A stretch of 64,000 bases of DNA from Vicinamibacterales bacterium (lineage in GTDB: Bacteria > Acidobacteriota > Vicinamibacteria > Vicinamibacterales > 2-12-FULL-66-21): the NCBI GenBank assembly GCA_036496585.1, contig DASXLB010000017.1:23215-87214 (forward strand), written 5' to 3'. The notes beneath the pieces were generated by a model. The model was not told where the DNA came from, made no database searches, and saw nothing but the letters and a program-made list of their open reading frames with translations. Each line of letters starts with the position of its first letter. Within the stretch, counting starts at the first letter, position 1. Made by a program: the position numbers and the translations under genes. Of this stretch, positions 31,019 to 42,546 are shown one piece after another.

Positions 31019-32374
31019 CTATTTGGTCGTCGAATTCGAACCGCCGCGCGCCGCCGCCTCGACCTTCACCGGCCCGTTGTCCTTGAGCTCGCGGACCGAT
31101 GAGAACGGGCCGATGATCACCTGGTCGCCGGGGCTCACGCCCGACAGCGCCTCGAAATACTTCTCGCCGGCGATGCCGGTCTTCACCGGCGTGAAGAAGG
31201 CCTTGCTGTCCTTCACCAGGAACACGCCTTCGAGCTCCTTGCGCTCCTGGCCGGGCTTCAGTTCCTGCGCCTGGACCGTGGTGCCGCCGGCCCGGCCCTT
31301 CACGTTCTTGGCGTCGTCACGGACGATGGCGCCGCTCGCCTTGTCGACGACCATCTCGCGGACGGTTGTCGCCTGGATCGGAATGCTGGTCGCGTCCTTC
31401 CGCGTCGCCGTCGTGATCTCCGCCGTGCAGGTGAAGCCCGGACGTACGTCGGGCATCGCGTCGTCAACCTTCACCTTGACCAGGAAGTTGGTCGCCTGCG
31501 ACGCCGACGTCGTACCGGTGGTGCTGATCGGACTGTTGCCGATCTCGACGACGTGGCCGGTGAACGACTTGCCGTTCATCGCGTCGACGGTGATCTTCGC
31601 CTTCTGGCCGATCGTGACGTTCGGAATGTCGGTTTCGTCGACTTCCACCTGCGCCTCGATGTCGGACATGTCGGCGATGGTCAGCAGCACCGTGCCGGCG
31701 TTGTTCATCGTCCCGACGACGACGGTTTCCCCTTCCTGGATGTTGCGCTTGGTGACGATGCCGTCGATCGGCGACTCGATCCGGACCTTGCTCAAGGTGT
31801 ACTTGGCGCTGTCGAGCGAGGACTGCTCCTGCTTCATGCGGATCTGCTGCGTCTCGACTTGCTTGTCGGCGGAGGCGACGTCGGACTGCCGCATGTGCAG
31901 GGTGTTCTCGGCGAGGTCGAGGTTCTCTCTCGTCGTCAGTCCGCCCTTCCACAGCTGCTGCTGGCGCGCGTAGGCGTCCTGCGCGGTCTTCAGCCCGGCC
32001 TTGGCGCTGTCAGACGCGACGCGCAGCTGCTCCATCGTCGAGCGCGCCGCCGCCAGCGACGCTTCGCCCTGGTCGACCGACATCGCCAGCAGCTTCGGAT
32101 CGATCTGCATCAGGAACTGCCCCTTCGTCACGCGGTAGCCCTCGTCGACGGCGAGGTTGGTGACGCGGCCCATGGTGTCGGCGCTGATGTTGACCGAATT
32201 GTGCGGCTGGATCTTGCCCGACGCCGAGACGATCGCCTGGAGATCCCGCTTCTGCACGGCCTCGACGTTGACCGCCGTGCCGGTTTGCTGCTTGAACTTC
32301 ACGTTCGCGAACACGATCGCCCCGAGGATCACGACGATCCCCACGCCGATCAGGACTTTCTTGCCGGTACTCAT
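31019..32374 (-). CDS. efflux membrane fusion protein (HlyD/MacA type)
   Basis: 451 residues from ATG 32374, MSTGKKVLIGVGIVVILGAIVFANV as a membrane anchor. The biotinyl-lipoyl half RDLQAIVSASGKIQPHNSVNI comes next, then a long coiled hairpin (about 105-190), the second lipoyl half RIESPIDGIVTKRNIQEGETV and a beta-barrel part. It spans the periplasm and joins inner-membrane permeases to an outer-membrane channel. ATG overlaps the stop of the upstream YIP1 gene (ATGA). Confidence 0.93.
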   Translation of the reverse strand: MSTGKKVLIGVGIVVILGAIVFANVKFKQQTGTAVNVEAVQKRDLQAIVSASGKIQPHNSVNISADTMGRVTNLAVDEGYRVTKGQFLMQIDPKLLAMSVDQGEASLAAARSTMEQLRVASDSAKAGLKTAQDAYARQQQLWKGGLTTRENLDLAENTLHMRQSDVASADKQVETQQIRMKQEQSSLDSAKYTLSKVRIESPIDGIVTKRNIQEGETVVVGTMNNAGTVLLTIADMSDIEAQVEVDETDIPNVTIGQKAKITVDAMNGKSFTGHVVEIGNSPISTTGTTSASQATNFLVKVKVDDAMPDVRPGFTCTAEITTATRKDATSIPIQATTVREMVVDKASGAIVRDDAKNVKGRAGGTTVQAQELKPGQERKELEGVFLVKDSKAFFTPVKTGIAGEKYFEALSGVSPGDQVIIGPFSSVRELKDNGPVKVEAAARGGSNSTTK

Positions 32375-33102
32375 GCGCCTCCACGACTCTTCAAGAGCGC
32401 GATCCCCAATGCGATGACAGCGTAGACGCACAGCAGCGAGATCGCGATCGGCTGCGTGCGCCGCTTGTAGAGCACGCCCAGGCCCATGGCGAGGACGATG
32501 ATCCACCAGACGAGGAAGAGATCCACCGCGCCGAGCAGATGCGACCCGAACGACTTCTCCGGGAGCATGGGCAGCAGCGCCCCCATGTTGGTCACCGTGC
32601 CGACGCGCCCGGTGAAGTAGTTCACGGTCCCGGAGAGCACCGCCGACACCGTCGAGATCACCCCCGCGTGCACGACGATCGACATCACCTGCTTGAACGA
32701 CGCTTCTCCGCCGAGTGCGGCGTTGAAGACGGCGAACAGGATTCCGGTGAAAATCAGGACGATGATCGGCGAGATGACGACGATGCTGCCTCCCGTGATG
32801 TATGGCATCACGTTTTGCATCTTCTCCATCTGCGCGTATGCCTCGTCGCTCGTCTGGATACCAAATGCCTGCCGCTGCTGCACCTGCTGCTCGAGCGCTG
32901 CCTGTTTACCCGCTGGGGTCGTCAGCGGCAGGGTCTGGAAGCCCGCGATGAGCACGGTGCTCAGCGCCAGCATTGAAAACCACACAGGAGCCGGCACGAG
33001 TGACTGGTACGTGGCCCTCGGCGAAAAGAGCATGCCAACGAATCGCGCGAACAGATTCTTCGGGGCAGGCGCCAGGCCTGTGGCTGGGGCTGTGTTAGTC
33101 AT
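32371..33102 (-). CDS. YIP1-family integral membrane protein
   Basis: 243 residues from ATG 33102 (MTNTAPATGLAPAPKNLFARF). The FARFVGMLFSPRATYQSL opening and five hydrophobic segments match bacterial YIP1/DUF-type proteins often found beside ABC export genes. An amphipathic Gln/Met-rich stretch (residues 75-100) lies between segments 1 and 2. First gene of the efflux operon; function unknown. Confidence 0.8.
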   Translation of the reverse strand: MTNTAPATGLAPAPKNLFARFVGMLFSPRATYQSLVPAPVWFSMLALSTVLIAGFQTLPLTTPAGKQAALEQQVQQRQAFGIQTSDEAYAQMEKMQNVMPYITGGSIVVISPIIVLIFTGILFAVFNAALGGEASFKQVMSIVVHAGVISTVSAVLSGTVNYFTGRVGTVTNMGALLPMLPEKSFGSHLLGAVDLFLVWWIIVLAMGLGVLYKRRTQPIAISLLCVYAVIALGIALLKSRGGA

Positions 33103-33232
33103 GGGTGTGGATGGAAGCAAGCGATTGTACCACGCGATATACGAGGGGCTGGGACGAAAAGTTTCCGGGTGGGCCGCCAGAACTCTCACGCGATGTGAGA
33201 CTTAGAGCGATAACTGCAGCCGGCGCAGACGT

Positions 33233-34084
33233 ATGAGACAACGACGGGCTTTAACTCTGCTGATGTGCGGATTCGTCCTGGCGCTGCCGCGTCCGGCGTC
33301 CGCGCAGACCGAACCGGTCGGCGTGCGCGCAGCCGGGATGGGTGGGGCGTTCACCGCGGTCGCCGATGATGCCACGGGGGCCTACTGGAATCCAGCGGGG
33401 CTGGCTTCCGGGGCATTCGTCGGCATCACCTTCGATCTCAATACCCTCGACGGCCATACCGCGGCATTTGGCGGGCTGTCTTCGCCGCCGTTCGGCGTGA
33501 GCTATTTCCGGACGGTGACTACTGTCGAGGCGGCGACCGGCCGAAACGGCGCCGTAGGGAACCTGCCGGTCCACCACGGGGGGGTGACGCTCGACCAGTC
33601 GATTGGGGATACGGGTGTTGCGGTGGGAGCCACACTCGGTGTGGTGCATGGGAACGGCGCGACGGGTATCGGCGCGGATGCCGGGGTCATGTTCTCGGGT
33701 TCGCTGGTCAAGGTGGGCCTCGTGGTGCACAACCTTGCGGGACCGTCGCTGGGGGACGTGCGCCTGCTGCGGCAGGTCCGGGCGGGTGTGTCGCTGCACC
33801 TCCACGACGCCGTCACGCTGGCGGCTGACCTGGACTTGTCGAAGACGCCGTCGGTCGAGGGGGCCTGGCGCGAGGCGGCGCTGGGCCTGGAGGCCCATCC
33901 GGTCGCTCGCGGGTGGCTGCGAGGCGGCCTGCACTGGGACACGGCGGGATCGCTGGCCGCGCCGATCGGCACCGTTGGAGGCAGTTACGGGATTCTTGGA
34001 CCGGTTCGGCTGGATGGACAGGCGAGTTTCGGGTCGTCACACGGTGATCGGGGGTGGGGTGTCGGCATCGGCGTCGTCTATTAG
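33233..34084 (+). CDS. outer-membrane beta-barrel protein, PorV/FadL-like
   Basis: 283 residues with a signal peptide ending PRPASAQ. The mature start GVRAAGMGGAFTAVADDATGAYWNPAGLA is the hallmark of the PorV/UPF0164/FadL-like group, and alternating hydrophobic strands follow to a C-terminal aromatic residue (GIGVVY). Could transport hydrophobic molecules or anchor secreted proteins. Lies just before the pilus genes but has its own terminal gap and a promoter follows it. Confidence 0.8.
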   Translation: MRQRRALTLLMCGFVLALPRPASAQTEPVGVRAAGMGGAFTAVADDATGAYWNPAGLASGAFVGITFDLNTLDGHTAAFGGLSSPPFGVSYFRTVTTVEAATGRNGAVGNLPVHHGGVTLDQSIGDTGVAVGATLGVVHGNGATGIGADAGVMFSGSLVKVGLVVHNLAGPSLGDVRLLRQVRAGVSLHLHDAVTLAADLDLSKTPSVEGAWREAALGLEAHPVARGWLRGGLHWDTAGSLAAPIGTVGGSYGILGPVRLDGQASFGSSHGDRGWGVGIGVVY

Positions 34085-34085
34085 C

Positions 34086-34113
34086 TTGACAAAAATCGTC
34101 AGTGCGCTACCAT
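34086..34113 (+). promoter_or_regulatory. candidate promoter of pilBTCSR
   Basis: Perfect -35 TTGACA (34086-34091), a 16-base spacer and -10 TACCAT (34108-34113), about 40 bases before pilB. Confidence 0.55.
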
Positions 34114-34153
34114 AACCGTTCCCCCCAGCGCCGCTTCCAGCGAAAGTAGAAGG

Positions 34154-35962
34154 ATGCCCGTCCGCATTGGCGAGCTGCTGCTCAAGGAGAAGCGCATCAC
34201 CCCTGCGCAATTGCAGGAGGTGTTGACGTATCAGAAGACGAGCGGCGGCAAGCTCGGCTACAACCTCGTCAAGCTTGGCTTCGTCAAGGACGAGGAGATC
34301 ACGGCGCTCCTCTCGAAGCAGTACGGCGTACCGTCGATCAATCTGGCGCAGTTCGAGATCGATCCCGCCATCGTCAAGCTGATCCCCGCCGAGACGGCCC
34401 ACAAGTACCAAATCATGCCGCTCAGCCGGGCCGGCGCGACGCTGACGATCGCGATGACCGACCCGACCAACGTCTTCGCCATGGACGACATCAAGTTCAT
34501 GACGGGGTACAACGTCGAGCCGGTGGTGGGCTCGGAGACCGCGGTCAGCGACGCGATCGCGCAGTACTACCCGACCAACGTGCCGCCGCCGCCGCGGCCG
34601 GCGCCCTCCGAAGCAAAGAAGAAGAAGGAGGTCGTGCCGCAGCAGGCGGCGAACCTCACCAACGCCGCCACCCTGGAGATGGTGACCCGCGCGCTCGAGG
34701 AGACGACCGGCGTCGAGGACGAAGACGTCGAGATGCTCGAGGAGATCGAGCAGATCGACGTCTCGACGCTCGAGCGGCAGGGGGGCGAGGCGCCGGTCAT
34801 CCGCCTGGTCAACCTGATGCTGATGTCGGCGATCCAGAAGGGGGCGAGCGACATCCACATCGAGCCCTACGAAAAGGAGTTCCGGGTCCGCTTCCGCATC
34901 GACGGGCTGCTCTACAACGTCATGGCTCCGCCGATGAAGTTCCGCGATGCCATCACCTCGCGCCTCAAGATCATGGCGAAGCTCGACATCGCGGAGAAGC
35001 GGCTGCCGCAGGACGGCCGCATCAAGATCCGGTTTGGCGACGGCGAAGGCGGCACCAAGGAGATCGATTTCCGCGTCTCGATCCTGCCGACGCTCTTCGG
35101 CGAGAAGATCGTCATGCGCTTGCTCGACAAGGACAAGCTCATGCTCGACATGACCAAGCTCGGGTTCGAGCCGGCGCCGCTGCAGAAGCTCGAGACGGCG
35201 ATCGGCAAGCCGTGGGGGATGGTGCTGGTCACCGGGCCGACGGGGAGCGGCAAGACCAACACGCTCTATTCCTCGATCGCCAAGATCAACACGATGGAAA
35301 CCAACATCATGACCGCCGAGGACCCGGTGGAATTCAACCTGGTCGGGGTCAACCAGGTGCAGGTGCGCGAGAACATCGGCCTCAATTTCGCCGCCGCGCT
35401 GCGCTCGTTCCTGCGGCAGGACCCGAACATCATCCTGGTCGGCGAGATCCGGGACTTCGAGACGGCGGAAATCGCCGTCAAGGCGTCGCTGACCGGACAT
35501 CTGGTGCTCTCGACGCTGCACACCAACGACGCGCCGAGCACGATCAGCCGTCTGATGAACATGGGCATCGAGCCGTTCCTGGTGGCGAGCTCGGTGAACC
35601 TGATCTGCGCGCAGCGCCTGGTGCGGCGCCTGTGCACCGAGTGCAAGAAGGATCACCCGCACGATCCGAAGGCGCTGGTCGAGGCCGGGTTCACGCAGGA
35701 GGAAGCCGAACGGGTCGTGCCGAAGAAGGGCAGCGGCTGCCAGCGCTGCAACAACACCGGCTACAAGGGGCGGGTCGGCCTCTACGAGGTGATGGAGATC
35801 ACCGAGGATCTGCGCGAGCTGATTCTAATCGGCGCCTCGGCGCTCGAGCTGCGGCGCAAGGCGGTGGACGAAGGGATGATCACGCTGCGGCGCAGCGGGC
35901 TCATGAAGGTGATGGACGGGGTCACCACGATTGAGGAAGTGGCGCGGGAGACGGTCAAGTAG
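34154..35962 (+). CDS. pilB: type IV pilus assembly ATPase PilB
   Basis: 602 residues. The N-terminal MshEN/GspE-N domain (RIGELLLKEKRITPAQLQEVL) is followed by the ATPase core: Walker A GPTGSGKT at 361-368, the Asp box NIMTAEDPVEFNL, and Walker B NIILVGEIRDFETAEIAVKASLTGHLVLSTLHTND. A CTEC...CQRC zinc motif near the C-terminus marks extension ATPases rather than PilT. It powers pilus growth at the inner membrane. First of five same-strand genes pilB-T-C-S-R. Confidence 0.97.
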   Translation: MPVRIGELLLKEKRITPAQLQEVLTYQKTSGGKLGYNLVKLGFVKDEEITALLSKQYGVPSINLAQFEIDPAIVKLIPAETAHKYQIMPLSRAGATLTIAMTDPTNVFAMDDIKFMTGYNVEPVVGSETAVSDAIAQYYPTNVPPPPRPAPSEAKKKKEVVPQQAANLTNAATLEMVTRALEETTGVEDEDVEMLEEIEQIDVSTLERQGGEAPVIRLVNLMLMSAIQKGASDIHIEPYEKEFRVRFRIDGLLYNVMAPPMKFRDAITSRLKIMAKLDIAEKRLPQDGRIKIRFGDGEGGTKEIDFRVSILPTLFGEKIVMRLLDKDKLMLDMTKLGFEPAPLQKLETAIGKPWGMVLVTGPTGSGKTNTLYSSIAKINTMETNIMTAEDPVEFNLVGVNQVQVRENIGLNFAAALRSFLRQDPNIILVGEIRDFETAEIAVKASLTGHLVLSTLHTNDAPSTISRLMNMGIEPFLVASSVNLICAQRLVRRLCTECKKDHPHDPKALVEAGFTQEEAERVVPKKGSGCQRCNNTGYKGRVGLYEVMEITEDLRELILIGASALELRRKAVDEGMITLRRSGLMKVMDGVTTIEEVARETVK

Positions 35963-36001
35963 CACGCAGACACAGGCATAGGACGTAGCGAAGGAGCGAT
36001 T

Positions 36002-37138
36002 GTGGCGACGTTGCCGGAACTCTTACAGACATTGGTCGAGAACAGCGGGTCGGACCTTCACATCACGACCGACACGCCGCCGCAGATCCGTGTGCACGGG
36101 CACATGCGGCGGCTCGACCTGCCGCCGCTGGGGCCGGCCGACACCAAGTCGCTGGCCTACAGCGTGCTCACCGACCAGCAGAAGAAGCGCTTCGAGGAGG
36201 CGCTCGAGCTCGACTTCTCGTTCGGGATCCGCGGCATCGCGCGCTTTCGCTGCAACGTCTTCAACCAGCGCGGCGCCGTCGCCGCGGTCTATCGGGTGAT
36301 CCCCGAGCAGATCAAGGGCTTCAACGAGCTCGGGCTGCCTCCGGTCCTCGCCACGCTCGCCGAACGCCCGCGCGGTCTGGTCCTGGTGACCGGACCCACC
36401 GGCTCGGGCAAGTCGACGACGCTGGCGGCAATGATCGACAAGATCAACACCGAGCGCCACGAGCACATCCTGACCATCGAGGATCCGATCGAGTTCGTGC
36501 ACCAGCACAAGGGCTGCCTGGTCAACCAGCGCGAGGTGCACCAGGACACGCAGGGCTTCGCCATGGCTCTGCGCGCGGCGCTGCGCGAGGACCCGGATAT
36601 CGTGCTGATCGGCGAGTTGCGCGACCTCGAGACGATCGAGTCGGCGCTGCGCATCGCCGAGACGGGACACCTGACCTTCGCGACGCTGCACACCAATTCG
36701 GCGGCGCAGACGATCAACCGCATCATCGACGTGTTCCCCTCGCACCAGCAGGGACAGATCCGCACCCAGCTGTCGCTGGTGCTGGAAGGCATCGTCTGTC
36801 AGTCGCTGCTGCCGCGCGCCGACGCGAAGGGGCGGGTCGTGGCGCTCGAGATCATGGTGCCGACGCCCGCCATCCGCAACCTGGTCCGCGACGACAAGGT
36901 CCACCAGATCTACTCGGCGATGCAGACCGGACAGGAAAAGGTCGGGATGCAGACGATGAACCAGTCGCTGGTGACGCTTTACTCGAAGCGCCTGATCACG
37001 CTCGAGACGGCGATGAGCGCGTCGTCGCTGAAAGACGAGCTCGAGCAGATGATGGCGCGCGGCGCCGGCGTGGTGGCGGGGGCGGGAATGCACCGGCCCG
37101 GCGCCGGCCTGCCAAGCCGGCCGCCGTTGGCGAGGTAA
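36002..37138 (+). CDS. pilT: type IV pilus retraction ATPase PilT
   Basis: 378 residues, GTG start with GAAGGAG before it. Has GSDLHITTDTPPQIRVHG, Walker A GPTGSGKS at 131-138, the Asp box LTIEDPIEFVH, DIVLIGELRDLETIESALRIAETGHLTFATLHTNSA and the AIRNLVRD retraction motif. It disassembles pili for twitching and DNA uptake. The C-terminus carries a Gly/Ala/Pro-rich tail. Confidence 0.97.
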   Translation: MATLPELLQTLVENSGSDLHITTDTPPQIRVHGHMRRLDLPPLGPADTKSLAYSVLTDQQKKRFEEALELDFSFGIRGIARFRCNVFNQRGAVAAVYRVIPEQIKGFNELGLPPVLATLAERPRGLVLVTGPTGSGKSTTLAAMIDKINTERHEHILTIEDPIEFVHQHKGCLVNQREVHQDTQGFAMALRAALREDPDIVLIGELRDLETIESALRIAETGHLTFATLHTNSAAQTINRIIDVFPSHQQGQIRTQLSLVLEGIVCQSLLPRADAKGRVVALEIMVPTPAIRNLVRDDKVHQIYSAMQTGQEKVGMQTMNQSLVTLYSKRLITLETAMSASSLKDELEQMMARGAGVVAGAGMHRPGAGLPSRPPLAR

Positions 37139-37174
37139 ATCGCGGGCTCGAGGCCCCTGGACATCGGAGAATCT

Positions 37175-38389
37175 ATGCCGACTTTTGCCTATAACGGACG
37201 AACGCGGAGCGGACAGGCGGTCACCGGTGAACGGGTCGCCGAAACGGTCGAGGCGGCGGTCACGGCGCTGCGGCGCGAACAGATCACCGTGACGCGCATC
37301 GATCCGGCCAAGGCCGCCGCCAAGATCGAGGGGAAGGGGAAAGCCAAGGCGACCAGCGCTCCCTCCAAGAACCTCGCCATCTTCACGCGGCAGTTCTCGG
37401 TCATGATCGACGCCGGCCTGCCGCTCGTGCAGTGTCTCGACATCCTCGGCAAGCAGGAGCCGCACAAGGGGTTCTCCGACGTCATCCTGACCGTGCGATC
37501 CGACGTCGAATCGGGCGCGGCGCTGGCCGACGCGATGAAGAAGCACCCGAAGACGTTCGACGCGCTCTACTCGAACATGATCGCGGCGGGCGAGGCGGGC
37601 GGCATCCTCGACACCATTCTCAAGCGCCTGGCCGTCTACATCGAGAAGAGCGTCAAGCTGAAGGGGCAGGTCAAGTCGGCGATGATCTACCCGATCGCGG
37701 TCATCGTCATCGCCGCGGTCGTCGTCGCGGCGATCCTGTGGAAGGTCATCCCGACCTTCGCGCAGCTGTTCGCCGGCCTCGGTGCGCAGCTGCCGCTGCC
37801 GACCCGGATCGTCATCGCGATGAGCAACAACCTGATTTCGTACGGGCCGGTGATCCTGGTCGCGCTCGGGCTGGTGGGCTACGCCCTCAAGCGCTACTAC
37901 GGCACGCCGTCCGGACGCCACCAGATCGACGCGATCCTGCTGAAGGCGCCGATCCTCGGGATGATCCTGCGCAAGATCGCGGTCGCCCGCTTCTGCCGCA
38001 CGCTGTCGACGCTGCTGTCGTCGGGCGTGCCGATCCTCGACGGCCTCGACATCACGGCGCGCACCGCCGGCAACGCGGTCATCGAGGAGGCGATCCTCAA
38101 GACCCGGACCAGCATCGAGCGCGGCGAGACCGTGTCGGCGCCGTTGCGTGAGACCAACGTCTTCCCGTCGATGGTCGTGCAGATGATCAACGTCGGCGAG
38201 ACCACCGGCGCGCTCGACACGATGCTGTCCAAGATCGCCGAGTTCTACGAGGAGGAAGTCGACACCGCGGTCGCCGGCCTGCTGACGCTGATGGAGCCGC
38301 TGATGATCGCGGTCCTCGGCGGCATCGTCGGCGGCATCGTCATCGCGATGTACATGCCGATCTTCGACCTCATCTCGAAGCTGACGTAG
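37175..38389 (+). CDS. pilC: type IV pilus inner-membrane platform protein PilC
   Basis: 404 residues with two GspF/T2SSF domains: KNLAIFTRQFSVMIDAGLPLVQCLDIL for the first and VARFCRTLSTLLSSGVPILDGLDI for the second. Three membrane helices include one ending ...VGGIVIAMYMPIFDLISKLT. It couples the ATPases to pilin insertion. Confidence 0.97.
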   Translation: MPTFAYNGRTRSGQAVTGERVAETVEAAVTALRREQITVTRIDPAKAAAKIEGKGKAKATSAPSKNLAIFTRQFSVMIDAGLPLVQCLDILGKQEPHKGFSDVILTVRSDVESGAALADAMKKHPKTFDALYSNMIAAGEAGGILDTILKRLAVYIEKSVKLKGQVKSAMIYPIAVIVIAAVVVAAILWKVIPTFAQLFAGLGAQLPLPTRIVIAMSNNLISYGPVILVALGLVGYALKRYYGTPSGRHQIDAILLKAPILGMILRKIAVARFCRTLSTLLSSGVPILDGLDITARTAGNAVIEEAILKTRTSIERGETVSAPLRETNVFPSMVVQMINVGETTGALDTMLSKIAEFYEEEVDTAVAGLLTLMEPLMIAVLGGIVGGIVIAMYMPIFDLISKLT

Positions 38390-38414
38390 CGGGCGGCGGG
38401 AGTACGAGAGGCCA

Positions 38415-40222
38415 GTGGCGGACACAACGAGCGTAGGCAGCGGGACAGCACCGGAGCGGGGCGCGGCGGGACCGCGTCCGGGCGCCGACGCGCCGGCGCC
38501 CGCGCCGTACGGGGCGCTCCCCGACGCTGGACGCGGCCCTGCGGCACGCCTCGACGAGGCCGCGCAGATGAAGCTGCGGCGAAAGCTGCTGTGGCTGATT
38601 GGCGGCCGTGCCGCCGTGATCACCGTCCTGCTCGGCTCGACCAGCCTGATCCTCTATCGGACCCCGGGGGCCTTTCCGATCGATCCGTTCTTCGCGCTGA
38701 TCGGCCTCACCTATGCCCTGACCGCCGCCTGGACGCTGACCCTGCGCTTCGTCGACCGCCACCGCTGGCTGATCGATGTGCAGGTCGCCTGCGACGCGCT
38801 GATCGTCTCGGCGATCGTCTACCTGACGGGCGGCGTCAGCAGCTACTTCTCGTCGCTCTATGCGCTGCCGATCATCGCCGCCAGCATGGTGCGGTCGTGG
38901 CGGGGCGGCCTGCTGGTCGGCGTGGTGAGCTCGGTCATGCTCGGCGGGGTCGTGATCGCACAGTACGCGGCCGGCGACGCCGCGTTGCCGCCGCCGCGGG
39001 TCGCCATGTTCACCGTCGGCCTGAACGTGTTCGGTTATCTCGCCGTCGCGGCGCTCAGCGGCTACCTCGCCGAGGGACTCCGCCGCACCGGCGCCCAGCT
39101 CGAGGCGGCCTCGACCCAGCTCGCCGACCTGCAGGCGTTCAACCAGCACGTCATCGACAGCTTGACCAGCGGGCTCGCGACCAGCGACCTGGAAGGGCGG
39201 CTGCTCACGTTCAACCGCGCCGCCGAGACCATCACCGGCCTGCGCGCCGCCGACGTCGTCGGCGGCGACGCCTTCGAGGTGCTGCAGCTGCCCGGGCCGC
39301 TGCACGAGCAGCGGCAGGAATACGAGTTCCAGCGCGCCGAGGGCCGGCAGATCGAGGTCGGCATCACCGCCGCGCCGCTGTTCACGCCGCGCGGCCATAG
39401 CGGGTTCCTGTTCACGTTCCGCGACGTCACCGAGATGAGGAAGCGCGATCGCGAGGCGCGCGTCCAGCAGCGGCTGGCGGCGGTCGGCGAGATGGCCGCC
39501 GGCATCGCGCACGAGATCCGCAATCCGCTCGCCTCGATGGCCGGGTCGATCCAGATCCTGCGAGCCGACCTGCCGCTGACGGAGGAGCAGTCCCAGTTGA
39601 TGGACATCGTGCTGCGCGAGTCGGATCGGCTCAACGACACCATCCGGAGCTTCCTGGCCTTTGCCCGTCCGCAGCGGAACGCGATGAACGACCTCGATCT
39701 GCGCCGCAGCGTCACGGATGCGGCCCGGCTGCTCGAGAACAACGCCGAGGTCACGGCCCGCCACGCCATCGTCGTCGACGTCCCGGCGGAGCCGGTGGTC
39801 TTCCGCGCCGACGAGGCGCAGATCCGCCAGATCGTCTGGAACCTGGCGACCAACGGCCTGCGCGCCATGCCGGACGGCGGCACGCTGCGGCTGTCGGTGC
39901 GGGCCGGCATCCCGGCCAGGAACGAGACGGCGGACGGGGCCGCAGGAACGGCGGGCGAAGTGGTGATTGCGGTGCAGGACGACGGCGTCGGCATCGCCGC
40001 CGAGGAGCTCGACGGCATTTTCCAACCGTTCCGCGGCGGGTTTGCGCGCGGCACCGGCCTGGGGCTCTCGATCGTGCATCGCATCGCGACCGACTACGGG
40101 GGCGAAGTCCGCGTCGCCTCGCAGAAAGGGAAGGGGACGACCGTGGAAGTGGCCTTCCCGCTCGTGGCGGCCGAGACGGCCTACGACAAGCTGCTGGCCG
40201 CCGGCCGGCCGGGGGTGGCGTA

Positions 40223-40223
<1 letters not shown>
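38415..40223 (+). CDS. pilS: sensor histidine kinase PilS
   Basis: 602 residues, GTG start. A 60-residue low-complexity N-terminus, six membrane helices (about 62-215), a PAS domain (QAFNQHVIDSLTSGLATSDLEGR), HisKA with phospho-acceptor His366 in GIAHEIRNPLASM, and the ATPase domain (NLATNGLRAMPDGG, DDGVGI, GTGLGLSIVHRI). It senses pilin level in the membrane in P. aeruginosa. Its stop shares one base with the pilR start (TAATG). Confidence 0.94.
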
Positions 40224-41686
<1,463 letters not shown>

Positions 41687-41749
41687 CACCCGTTCACGCA
41701 AGTCTCTCCGCTCCAGCCACTTCCCAAGACATCGCGCGTCCGGCACCCG

Positions 41750-41765
41750 CGGCACCTCGTTTGCC
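41750..41765 (+). promoter_or_regulatory. sigma-54 promoter of pilA1
   Basis: CGGCAC-CTCGT-TTGCC: GG (41751-41752) and GC (41763-41764) separated by exactly ten bases, the -24/-12 layout. About 54 bases before the pilA1 ATG. Confidence 0.75.
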
Positions 41766-41817
41766 CCGTGAGCCCCGTCCCAGATCCCAGGGCTCTCCAC
41801 CATTTCTCGAGGTGTTC

Positions 41818-42333
41818 ATGACGAATCAGAAGGGGTTCACCCTGATCGAACTGCTCATCGTCGTCGCGATCATCGGCATCATCGCCGCGATTGCCGTCCC
41901 GGGCCTGCTCCGGGCGCGCATCTCCGGCAATGAGGCGTCGGCGATCGGATCGCTCCGCGCCGTCAGCAGCGCGCAGTCGATGTTCGCGACGAGCTGCGCC
42001 AACGGCCTTTACGCACAGGGCCTCGACGTCCTCGGCAGCGGTCCCTCGGGCGGGTCCGCCTTCATCAGTCCAGACCTGAGCACCGGTACCACCGTGGTCA
42101 AGAGCGGCTACAGCATCTCGATGACCGGCACCGCCGCCACCGGCTCGGCCGCCTGCAACGGCGCGACGAACCTGGCCTCCGGTTTTCACGCCTGGGCCGA
42201 CCCTGCCTCGGCCTCCGGCGGCACCCGATCCTTCCTCACCAATACTACTGGCACGATCTGGCAGGCCATGAGCTCGCTCGGTGCCGCCGGCACCGACGCC
42301 GGTACGCCTTCCGGTGGGTCGGTCATTCAGTAG
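41818..42333 (+). CDS. pilA: type IV major pilin, paralogue 1
   Basis: 171 residues from ATG 41818, short leader MTNQKG then FTLIELLIVVAIIGIIAAIAVPGLL. The G|F cleavage site and Glu5 are intact. The globular part has two Cys (FATSCANG and AACNGATN) likely to form a disulfide, and a Ser/Thr/Gly-rich end. Differs from paralogues 2 and 3 at many globular positions. First of four pilin genes. Confidence 0.95.
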   Translation: MTNQKGFTLIELLIVVAIIGIIAAIAVPGLLRARISGNEASAIGSLRAVSSAQSMFATSCANGLYAQGLDVLGSGPSGGSAFISPDLSTGTTVVKSGYSISMTGTAATGSAACNGATNLASGFHAWADPASASGGTRSFLTNTTGTIWQAMSSLGAAGTDAGTPSGGSVIQ

Positions 42334-42339
42334 CGGTTT

Positions 42340-42379
42340 GTGACATTTCGTCGCCGGCGGTCGTGACGCGAAATGTCAC
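42340..42379. promoter_or_regulatory. 11-bp inverted repeat GTGACATTTCG/CGAAATGTCAC
   Basis: GTGACATTTCG (42340-42350) and CGAAATGTCAC (42369-42379) after pilA1 and about 105 bases before the pilA2 -24 element. T-run absent. The distance suits an upstream activator site, and the TGTC core resembles the published P. aeruginosa PilR site. It could also end pilA1 transcripts. Confidence 0.5.
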
Positions 42380-42484
42380 TTCTGCCGTTTGCGTCACGAC
42401 TCAGGAAGGATCTGCCGAAGGAATTAGTGTGCTAAGCAGCTGATACGTAACTGTTTGACCGTTTACGGCGTGGATGGTCGAGGC

Positions 42485-42498
42485 GGCACCCTGCTTGC
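42485..42498 (+). promoter_or_regulatory. sigma-54 promoter of pilA2
   Basis: GGCAC-CCTGC-TTGC with GG-N10-GC spacing at 42485-42498, about 49 bases before the pilA2 ATG. Confidence 0.8.
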
Positions 42499-42546
42499 TC
42501 TTTCCTGTTGCGTAACGACAATTTCGAAAGGAACAGAGAGAGACCA

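Noticed and set aside
36023-38623. 866-codon open frame antisense to pilT-pilC
   Set aside because: Low-complexity Arg/Asp/His translation mirroring the codons of pilT and pilC; no start signal or motif.
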